Shown here: positions 55,442-64,000 of the stretch, one piece after another | Layout of the letters: each line of letters starts with the position of its first letter | Numbering within the stretch: position 1 is the stretch's first letter | Source: Plasmodium coatneyi | Taxonomy: Eukaryota; Apicomplexa; Aconoidasida; Haemosporida; Plasmodiidae | DNA length: 64,000 bases | Direction of reading: 5' to 3' | Assembly: GCF_001680005.1 (NCBI RefSeq) | Contig: NC_033560.1 | Location: 1 to 64,000, forward strand | Notes under the pieces: generated by a model | Told to the model about the DNA's origin: nothing | The model's database searches: none | What the model saw: only the letters and a program-made list of their open reading frames with translations | Made by a program: the position numbers and the translations under genes

Positions 55442-56920
55442 TTACATACGTTGATAACGAATATTTTTGCCCATGTTTCCTGGTCTTCTACCATTATTCG
55501 TTCTCTTTCCTACACGTGATGATGGTGGTGACCTACCACCATTATATATGGTAGATGCTCCATCAGTCATGGAATCTGCTGTTGTGGACAAGTCTCCTAT
55601 TGTTGAAGGTGCTATTGTTGAACCGTTCCCTGTTGAGGTGTATTCCGTAAATGTATCAAAGTTGCTCCTGGTAGATCTTTTTTTTCTGTTGCTTCTTCCT
55701 CCAGAGAAGTTGTTACGCAATCCAGAAAATAATGAAGTATACTGAAAGAATAGAAGGAATGAAGGTGTTGGAAAGGGAAGGGTAGAAATATGTATCATAG
55801 GGCTTATTTTAATATTTAATGATTCAAAAAAAACAAAATATAATATAATATAATATATTCCACTTTATAATATATATGGTTTCACCATGTGGTTCTTTTT
55901 ACCTTATATAATAAAAAACTGACCAATGCCATTCCTCCTATGGGAAGTATGGAAGAGACAATGGTTGTACCAGTTGAGGTGGTGGTGGGGGTTGTAGTGG
56001 TGCTGGTAGCGCTATCTTCAGTTCCCATAACTTCCGATGTGGATGGTTTGACTGTTGTACATGTTAATCCTGATGACTCCTTACTACAGTGTGGCCCATA
56101 TGTACTTTCAAATTTTTCACAATATGGACCATCAGGACTTTCTGTACATTCCCCTTTCATTTCATCATAAGTTGAATAAATGTCCTCCAAATAAATCTTA
56201 AAGTCTGGAGCACAGCGGGACTGATGGTACTCCAATAGCTGTTTTATATGATCATAGTTCTTGGAGTGGTCAAACAATTTTTTCATTCGTTCGAATTGGT
56301 CTTTGCTAAAATCTTTATATATATTATCACACCCACCTTCATCATGCAGCTCCTTCAATTTTCCGTACACTTTTTCCATAATGGTTGGAAATGAACCATC
56401 ACTCTTTAAATTGTTAGACAATTTATCACCTAACCAAAAATAGAAGTTTTGGCAACGTTCCTTAGGGGGGGAATCCCATGAGGACATTACTTTGGACACA
56501 TAACACCAAGCATATGCAATTCTCTTGGAACAATCTTCAATGTTCTCCCGCAGGTCCTGTAATTCATCCTTTAAAGTACCTTCGTTGTTCGTCCAGAATT
56601 CGTTACAACTGGATTGTAATGTACTGTCATCGAAATCTTTGTACGTTCCACTTAACTTTGAACCTCCCAAAGCGCCCACCTACAGAAATAATAGGTGAAA
56701 TATATATATTTATGTATTCGAACATTCAAACATTCGAACACTTGAATATTCGAACATTCAAACATTTGTACATTCGATCATTTGAACATTCGAAAATTTA
56801 CTTTATATTATGTACAAAATATCATGTGTAAAACACAATTAGCTTTGTCATTTTTAAAAAATAAAGTTTTACCGTCATTATTTGTTTCCCCCATTGCCCT
56901 GCTGCCACTGCTGCTGCCAT
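55442..56920 (-). CDS. KIR-15, PIR/KIR variant antigen
   Basis: Exons: 56873-56920 (16 codons, MAAAVAAGQWGKQIMT, donor GTAAAA, the longest exon 1 here), 55903-56679 (259 codons, acceptor CTGTAG, donor GTAAAA) and 55442-55741. About 374 residues. Exon 2 starts VGALGGSKLSGTYKDFDDS; the LPS of the signature is replaced by KLS. It has CQNFYFWLGDKLSNN and a Thr-rich stalk (STTTTPTTTSTGTT). It ends IVSSILPIGGMALVSFLLYK. The tail starts YTSLFSGLRNNFSGG and ends NIRYQRM (YxxM), closely similar to the D1 tail start. Confidence 0.88.
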
Positions 56921-57574
56921 TGTTTATGTGTACATTTTTTCGAATAATTAGTTCATATGAACATGTGTGTTCTCTTCCTTCCATATATATATATGTACAC
57001 ACACATATGTATATATATATATATATATATGATAAGTATGGGAAAAAAAAAATTTCTTTTTTCATTTTATTTCTTTTCCTCTTTAATTTATACGATTTGG
57101 ACGTATTCAAGGAGATTCAAAGGGATGATTCAGGCAGGTTCAGGGAAGGTTCCGGTAAGGTTCGGGGAGCGGGTTTAAAGTGTTCAGGAGAAGCTCAAGG
57201 GGCTTCCCTACCCTCCCCTCTTTTTACATATTATTTCAGTATATATTTATATTTGGATGATTACATATATATATGGATGATTATATATATATATGGATGA
57301 TTATATATATATATGGATGATTGTATATATATATGTGGAATGATTACATATATATGGATGATTACATGGTTGTGATCATGGATGATTACCTGGATGTGCA
57401 CATGAATGATCATGCATAACTATGCATAATCCAGCACGATTCTGGGTGGGAAAATTCTTCCTTTTTGGCACATTTTATAACTGTTACAGTAATGTACATA
57501 AAATTACAAAAAAAAAAAAAAAATTATAGTTTCTCCCACTACCACCCCCACCCCAAGGGCAGAGGAACATCACA
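56921..57574. other. Intergenic: KIR-15 upstream and D2 downstream
   Basis: No gene seen. Contains a GC-richer patch with GGTTCAGG/GGTTCCGG words (57100-57180, telomere-like pentamers) and about five copies of a 20-bp GGATGATTATATATATATAT repeat (57245-57400). Confidence 0.6.
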
Positions 57575-59925
57575 TTACATACGTTGATAAGCAATATTAT
57601 TTCTTTGGCGACCCTGTTGTTGCCCATTCCTTTGTCTCTGTTGTTGTTGGTCGTGCTTCTGTTGTCTATTATTATTTCTTCCCCTACGTGGCTCATTATA
57701 TATGGTAGAATTATCTTCTGTTGTTGAACCAAGTGTGGAATTTGTTTCTGCTGAATATGCGGTAGAGGAACCATCGTTTGTTAATGTGTCGAATTCGTGT
57801 TCAATTGTTGTTCTTTTTTTTCCCTTTCTATTGTTGCTCCTTCCTCTAAATTTGTTACTAAACCACGAAGGTAGAAGATTATACTAAAAAAAGAAAAAAA
57901 AGGGATGTGCAAATATGTATATGTATATATACATATATGTATGGATATATATATATGTGTGTGTATGAACATATTATGTGTATATACATATATATGTGCG
58001 TATATTAAATGTGTGTGAACATAGTGGTAATTATGTATACTCACTCTATATAAAAAAAAAGAAAGGGCCGACGCTATTCCTACCGTAGCAATGGTCGAAG
58101 AAATGGCAGCGGGAATTGTTGGATCTGCTTTGCTAGATGTAGAACCATCTATTCCCGCTGTAGTGTGCTGAGTTTGAGTTTGGGAAGTGTGAGAATCTGG
58201 AGCTGGGGAAGGGGTTTCTACTTTTTCACATTTCAATTGTGATAGTTGTTCAGGAATACATTGTTTACACATTTCTAAAAAATCCATACAATATGGATCA
58301 CTACCACTCCTCTCCTTATCTGTTCCAGTACATTTAGTGTGTTCAGCTGTAAGAGCTTTAGTCACCTTTTCCCACTCATCTTGATAAGTCTTATCACATT
58401 TTGGCTTATGAGTAGACGAAGCTCCCTTCCTCTTTAGCTGTTCCATGATTATTTTACATTGTTGCAAATAATCAAATATTTGTTTTCTGTGCCTGAAAGT
58501 GGTTTCGTCAGCACTTATATCCACACCTTTACACCCTCCAATAGAATTCCACCCTTCCAATTTTTGGTAAAGTTCCTCCATAAGAGCTTTTAAATCGGTG
58601 ACATTCCACCCACCGTTCAATAGTGTATCCCCCATCCAGTAGTATAGTGCATAGCACCATTCACTATCATTGGACGAAGTGCTCTTCCCTTTCTTTTGAT
58701 GTGCTTTACACCAGGCATTCACAATCTTCTCTGCAGGAGTATCATATGCTATATTTCTCCTTAATGTATCCTTTATAGTATCCAGAATATTACCATTACC
58801 ACAACTCTCTGAGCCTGCATCGAATTTATTGTAGTATTCTAACCTAGATTGTACTTCTTCTAACTCCTTCTCCTATAAGTATAATGAACAGAAAATATAT
58901 GCAAACATGTACATATATATATATATTTGTACACATATATGTATATTTTTTTCTTTTTCTTTTCTTCTTTTTATTTTTAAAAGACAAACATATAAGAAGG
59001 AATGAATGTTAGGTGGTGGAAGGAAGGTTGTGTTAGGTGGGTGGACGTACCCCTAATATGCCTTCCGGATCGTCGTGTTCGTCCTCATCATCCACGTTCG
59101 TACATGTTAATTGTGCTAGTTTGGCCTGATCCTTGCAGTACTTTTCATAGTCTACTTTAAATTTTGTACAATATGCATCCTTCTTTGTTTCACTGTCGTT
59201 GCAGTAGGAAGTTACAGTGGAACATGCTGATTGAATGTTCTGTAGGTGATCGTGATATGTTGAATCACAGTACGATCCACTACTTTTGGCAGTATTCAAT
59301 TGCAGCAGTATAGTACCGTTGTCCTCATAATAGTCGGATATTATTTTTCTATTTCTAATATCGTCCCCGCTAATGTTACTGTACACAATTGTACACGCAT
59401 CATTCACATTCATTGCCTGCAAATCCTCGTAAATATTCCCTACATTTCCCCAATATTCACTATCATGGTTCAACTGATTAAATAATATGTCCCCCAACCA
59501 AAAATAGAAGTAATAGCACGGTTCATTATTGGATAAGGTACTCCTCGTCCATGTGGGTGCATCACACCAGGCATTTATAATCCGATCGACATGCTCCCCA
59601 AGGCCCGGATATGCCCTCAATTGTTCTTTTACTCCTTCCCTCTTATCTTCATACGTGCAGAAACCCTTAGCATTATCCAATTTACGATACATTATTCTTG
59701 AAGGGAGACCTTCCAATTTTTCCTTCTATAAATATATAATTAACGAAGGAAATATATATATACATATATACGCACATATACATATACGTATATATGTATA
59801 TATATACACATATATACATATATATATATGTATATATACATGTATATTTATATATATACACTATGAATGTATATGGTGGTGATTACCGATAGTGTGGCTG
59901 TTTTTGGTGCTGCTTTTGTTGACAT
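57575..59925 (-). CDS. D2: candidate two-ectodomain KIR
   Basis: Exons: 59887-59925 (MSTKAAPKTATLS, donor GTAATC), 59051-59725 (domain 1, 225 codons), 58045-58872 (domain 2, 276 codons) and 57575-57883 (tail). Phase 0 throughout, about 616 residues. Domain 1 starts KEKLEGLPSRIMYRKLDNA, keeps CYYFYFWLGDILFNQ, then an acidic DDEDEHDDPEG run ending at a consensus donor GTACGT; it has no membrane segment. Domain 2 starts EKELEEVQSRLEYYNKFDAG, keeps CYALYYWMGDTLLNG and ends ISSTIATVGIASALSFFLYR at donor GTGAGT. The tail starts YNLLPSWFSNKFRG and ends NIAYQRM. The intron between the domains is 178 bp, carries a GTTAGG-type repeat and has no exon 1 candidate. Confidence 0.78.
59005..59048. repeat. 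GTTAGG/GGTGG repeat at the D2 domain junction
   Basis: TGTTAGGTGGTGGAAGGAAG followed by GTTGTGTTAGGTGGGTGG. Same family as the SICAvar 5' zones, placed just inside the intron that joins the two D2 ectodomains. Confidence 0.75.
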
Positions 59926-61041
59926 GGTTTATATATGTGTGTTCCTTTATATGTATACAATATATATTTATTCTTGCACATGGTGCTTCCCCCTATACAT
60001 ATGTATAAGTTCCCAAGTATTGAAATTTGAAATAGTGGAAATTATACGTAGGTTCACCATTACCATCATGATGATGATTATGATGATGATGAGATTATGA
60101 ACAGGTGTACATATATGTCATCAAAATTTTTTTACTTTCTTCTAATAGTTTACACTCTTTAATTCTTTAAGCTCTGATAATGCGTATATGTGCGCATCAA
60201 AATCGTCGTGCTTATAATAGGAGCAGAAATATAGGAAGGAAAGGTGCTCACATATTTATTAGTACATATTTATTCAATATTTATTAAATATTTATTAATA
60301 ATTATCAATACTTATTTGAATAGCTCAATTATTTTTTGGATGAATGAAGTTACACATAATATATTGAATTATACGGAATTATTTATATGTGAACAGAAAT
60401 AGTATATGTACTTTTGCACTTGTGCAATAATAATAGTACTCCACTCATGTAGTATGTACTCCTCTCGTGTAATATATACACTCCTTCGTGTAATATGTAC
60501 ATATACTCCATCCTTTCCTCCCCCCTTTTTTTTTTCTTTTTTATTTTATTTGATGATGATGAATGATGTTGAATGATGATGTGAGTAGCAATAATAATAA
60601 TAGTAGTAGGAGGGAGGGGGGGAGGTTCTACTTCTTTTTTTTTTTTTTTCTTCCTTCTTCCCCTTTTTTCCTTCTTTCCTTCTTTTCTTTTCTTTTATTC
60701 CTTCTTTCCTTCCTTCATTCCTTCTTTCCTTCCTTCATTCCTTCCTTCGTTCCTTCTTTCCTTCCTTCATTCCTTCTTTCCTTTTCATTCCTTCTTTTCT
60801 TTTTTTAAATAAAAGAAATTTGTACTCTAACTAATATGTTATTTTAAATAAAAAAGAAAATTGCTTATTTTGAAGAATACATGCCATTTTAGATAGAAAA
60901 GTGGATGGTACACAATGTATGTATAAATATGTGAAGTCAATTTTCTTTTTTTAATATGAAATATGGCACACATTATTATAGTTCTCAAAGAAATATAGAC
61001 ATTACACATACTAATTATAATGTAAACGCAAGGGAGGGGCA
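59926..61041. other. Intergenic: D2 upstream and KIR-17 downstream
   Basis: No gene seen. GATGAT runs near 60065-60095 and 60550-60580; TCGTGTAATATGTACAT-type repeat near 60440-60510; polypyrimidine CTTCCTTC tract 60625-60810. Confidence 0.6.
60625..60810. repeat. Polypyrimidine CTTCCTTCATTC tract
   Basis: Degenerate CTTCCTTCATTCCTTCTTTC units on the plus strand (polypurine on the strand of KIR-17), in the 3' flank of KIR-17. Confidence 0.85.
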
Positions 61042-62503
61042 TTATATGCGATGATAAGCTACATTCCTGCGACCTGCTGTATTTGGTCTTCCTCCTTTTG
61101 GTGATCTATCATATATCGTTGACACATCTGTCGAATCTGATGCTGTTAAATTGGATGAGGAACCACCAACTGTTGAACCTCCTACTATTGTTGTCGACAT
61201 ATTTGTAGAAAAAGTGCCGTTCTCTGTGAACAGGCCCGAGCTTCTTTCAACGGATCTCCTTCTTCTTGTTTTATTCTTTCTAAAGACGTTGTTACTGATC
61301 CAATCAGGTAGAAGGTTATTCTAATGTAGTGAAGGAGGTGTATGGAAAGGAAGGGTGATATAGACATGCACTATATATATACATATATGTGATAGTATTC
61401 GGTCACCCTTTCCCCTTTTTTTTTATATATAATGTGTCTATATAAGTGTTTAGTTGCCCATAATTATACATGTAACTGTATACCTTATATAAAAAGAACG
61501 TCGTTAGTGGTAGACCGACTATTCCTAGGATGGAAGAAACAGCAATAGGAGTGGTAGGAACAGAACTACTACCACCGTAGGAAGGGGCTACACTTGCTAC
61601 ATATTTGGAATCAGCTTGGTCTTCGGGGCCCCGTAGTGATTCCGATTCTTTTGATCGATCCTTCTCTTGCTTTATACATGTTAAAAGTTCTTGAACAGAT
61701 ACTTGAATACATTTTAATTGTGATAGTTGCGTTGGAGATCCCTCCCCACCTTGTTCTTTGAGCTTTTTACAACAGGGGTCATTACTGTTCGTTTCTGTGT
61801 CATTTGCACAATTTGTTTTTACCATTCCATACTTTTGCTCAGCTTGCTGCTTATATGTATAATAGGCATTACTGCAACTTTCACCACTAGGCTGGGAGGG
61901 CGAATTTATAATACTGCAGTCATATAAATAATCAAATATTATTTTTCTTCTCTTAACGAAATTTTTGTCCACAGTGTTGTTCACAACAATGTGAGCACAC
62001 AATCCGCTGGAACCGTTCAATTTAGTGTAGATTTGTAGCATAACACTCTGAAGTGGATGCCATGTACTTAAATTTTCAGATAACATTCCTCCCAACCAAA
62101 AATAAAAAAAGTCACAAATTTCCTTGCATGATGACGAACTAGTTGTATTCATTTTAGATACGGTACACCATGCATTCGCAATTTTTTCAGCGCACTGCTT
62201 TTCATCATATTGTCCCTTTAATTTATTATTTAAAATTGTTTCTATTTCTGTTGTCCAGGTGCTGCTATTCTTACATTCTTGTTCGCCATTCTTCTGTTCG
62301 AATGCTGCATATACTTTTCTGGAAGGTAATTGACTCAAGCATTGATCTTCCTATAAATATATAATTGGTAAGGTGGAATATGTATAAATGTGGGTATTTC
62401 TTACTTTTTTTTAATTTATTACATTGGGTATAGAGAATATTATATGTGTATACATATGCATTAATTTTAAGGAAAAAAATAGTTTGTGCATTACTCCTGC
62501 CAT
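61042..62503 (-). CDS. KIR-17, PIR/KIR variant antigen
   Basis: Exons: 62495-62503 (MAG, donor GTAATG), 61484-62350 (289 codons, acceptor TTATAG, donor GTATAC) and 61042-61320. About 384 residues. Exon 2 begins EDQCLSQLPSRKVYAAFEQ. It has CDFFYFWLGGMLSENL, a stalk with SLRGPEDQADSKY, and ends VSSILGIVGLPLTTFFLYK. The tail begins NNLLPDWISNNVFRKN (Asn replacing the usual first Tyr), is Arg-rich (TRRRRSVERS), then Ser/Thr/Gly-rich, and ends NVAYHRI (YxxI) exactly as KIR-5. Rightmost gene in the window. Confidence 0.9.
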
Positions 62504-62874
62504 TGTTCCTTATATACTCTTTCTATATATAATTTATTCTAGAATTGTTCACATATTCATACATAGGAAACATATGTATGTGAAAATTTTTGCCTACTCC
62601 ATCCCTCATTTTTTTTGATGATTATGTATATTATAATTACTGACTTTTTTTTTAATTAATATACACGTTCCTCAACTGTTTTTTTTTTTTTTTCCATTTC
62701 TTTTCTTTTTTACTTTTTTTTTCTTCACTCCTCCTTTTCTTTGTGTAATAAGTATACTATAGATTCCTTATTTATATGATGAAAGTATGCATATATATGC
62801 ACGCACATTATATTATATGTATATATACCATTATTTTGAGCTCCATCGACATCCTTCTCCGCCCCCGCCTATTC

Positions 62875-62960
62875 AATTTTTCCCCATTCAATTTTTTCCA
62901 CATTCAATTTTTTCCCATTCAATTTTTTCCACATTCAATTTTTTCCACATTCAATTTTTT
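62875..62960. repeat. CATTCAATTTTTTCC tandem repeat
   Basis: Six copies of a 15-16 bp unit, CCACATTCAATTTTTT or CCCATTCAATTTTTT. Confidence 0.95.
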
Positions 62961-63234
62961 TTTCCTTCTATATGCATAATTTAAGAAGGAATGCTCTCAA
63001 AATAAATAAATTGCCAAAGATAAAAGAACTGTCAGCAAATAAAGTTAAAAAAATGGAAAAGCATTGTTTCTGCAAAAAAAAAAGATTCTTAAAAAGAAAG
63101 ATTTGTGAATAATAAAATTTTTTAGAAAAAGTGATACAGACGAATTTACCATGAGTAATTGCCCAAAAGAAGTTGTACTACAAAAAAAAACTACGTGCAT
63201 ACTAAACTTGGCGCGCTTATAGGTATCTTAACTG

Positions 63235-63450
63235 GCATGACCCTTTGTTAACTATTATGAATCAGTGTGAACCACTATGTACTACTATGGATCATTATGA
63301 ACCACTATGAACCATTTTATGGACCATTATAAATCATTGTGGATTAGCGTGGACCAATACGAACCATTATGGACCACTATGAACAATTATGGACCATTAT
63401 GAACCACGATGAACTATCACAATGGATCCTTATGTACTATTGTGGACCAT
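63235..63450. repeat. TATGGACCAT degenerate array
   Basis: About twenty degenerate 10-11 bp units of the type ATTATGGACC / ACTATGAACC. Confidence 0.85.
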
Positions 63451-63564
63451 TACAAATTTGTGCTGTGAACTGCACATTCCTTATGCTGTACACACACATA
63501 TAGAATATACTTTAAAAAACAGAATATGCTTACGGGGAAAAATGGAGCATTGCGTGCTTGCTTA

Positions 63565-63589
63565 TTCCTACTGTAGCACGTAGTAGGAA
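63565..63589. other. Hairpin with covarying stem, copy 2
   Basis: TTCCTACT / loop GTAGCACGT / AGTAGGAA; partner of the hairpin at 14837-14861, with one compensated stem pair. Followed by GTTCTAC as in copy 1. Confidence 0.6.
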
Positions 63590-63811
63590 TGTTCTACATC
63601 CAATTAGTATGAGCCCCCTTTTTCGTTTTGTGTGCGCTATATGTGTGCAATATCGCACGTACGACATTGAGGATTTTCTGTTGGACCATATCTTCCTATA
63701 TCATGTAATTCTCGAAAAAAAAAAAAATACCTTTCTCCCCCTCCCCCCTCCTCTACATAATTAAAAAGAAAGAATGCATGGTGTACACATGTATATACAT
63801 GTGTACATATA

Positions 63812-63902
63812 GGGGTAAGGGTGGGTCCTGGGTTAAGGGTAAGGTGGGTCCCTGGTTAAGGGTAAAGGTGGGTTCGGGGTTAAGGGTAAAGGTGGGATAA
63901 GG
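63812..63902. repeat. GGGTTAAGGGTAAAGGTGGG repeat
   Basis: About four units, similar to 19000-19240 in SICAvar-1 intron 2. G on the plus strand. Confidence 0.8.
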
Positions 63903-64000
63903 TGTTTGCCACTCCCCTTCTATATGTAGTAATATAATGATTACATATATATAAATTGAATATGTAGACGCAAACCAATATACATCCAAGTCATTCGGGG

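Larger units (their letters stand above)
62504..64000. other. Right-edge region, likely 5' zone of a SICAvar beyond the window
   Basis: No gene supported. Contains six copies of CCACATTCAATTTTTT (62875-62960), a degenerate TATGGACCATTATGAACCA array (63235-63450), hairpin copy 2 (63565-63589) and G-rich GGGTTAAGGGTAAAGGTGGG units (63812-63902). The last two resemble DNA 5' of or within SICAvar-1. Confidence 0.55.

Overview
The window is a chromosome end from a Plasmodium of the P. knowlesi / P. coatneyi group. It opens with about 290 bp of the Plasmodium telomere heptamer (CCCTAAA/CCCTGAA, C-rich strand). It carries the two multigene families expected together only in that group: KIR (the PIR family of P. 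knowlesi) and SICAvar (schizont-infected cell agglutination antigens). The sequence alone does not decide between the two species. No rRNA, tRNA, transposon or housekeeping gene was seen.

Layout. Sixteen KIR loci and two paralogous genes for a signal-peptide plus two-transmembrane protein (here 2TM-A, 2TM-B) all lie on the minus strand and point at the telomere. Two SICAvar genes (17.4-22.3 kb and 44.6-48.2 kb) are the only plus-strand genes. Order: telomere-truncated KIR-1; 2TM-A; KIR-2 (nonsense pseudogene); KIR-3, -4, -5; a G-rich 5' zone and SICAvar-1; KIR-6; 2TM-B; KIR-7, -8, -9, -10, -11; a second G-rich 5' zone and SICAvar-2; a two-domain KIR (D1); KIR-14, -15; a second two-domain KIR (D2); KIR-17; then a right edge with G-rich repeats that suggest another SICAvar beyond the window.

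Gene models. I rebuilt exons by hand from GT/AG sites, reading-frame phase and alignment between paralogues. The typical KIR has a tiny exon 1 (1-16 codons), one large exon 2 (PIR ectodomain beginning near LPSxxxYxxF, ending in a transmembrane segment closed by FLYK at the donor) and exon 3 (cytoplasmic tail starting YNLLPS/YTSLFS). The tail is basic, then Ser/Thr-rich, and usually ends in a Tyr-x-x-hydrophobic motif. In every complete model the exon lengths sum to whole codons. KIR and SICAvar products are variant antigens placed at or near the infected red-cell surface; that role comes from family knowledge.

Most notable features: a KIR exon capped by telomere; a duplicated 2TM+KIR block carrying a conserved hairpin; one KIR that precisely lost intron 2 beside a sister that kept it; two candidate two-ectodomain KIRs; a KIR exon invaded by a G-rich SICAvar-type repeat; a KIR whose last acceptor is AA instead of AG; repeat and UTR modules shared between KIR and SICAvar genes; a 25-nt hairpin with a compensatory base change near SICAvar 5' regions; and a 114-bp near-palindrome.
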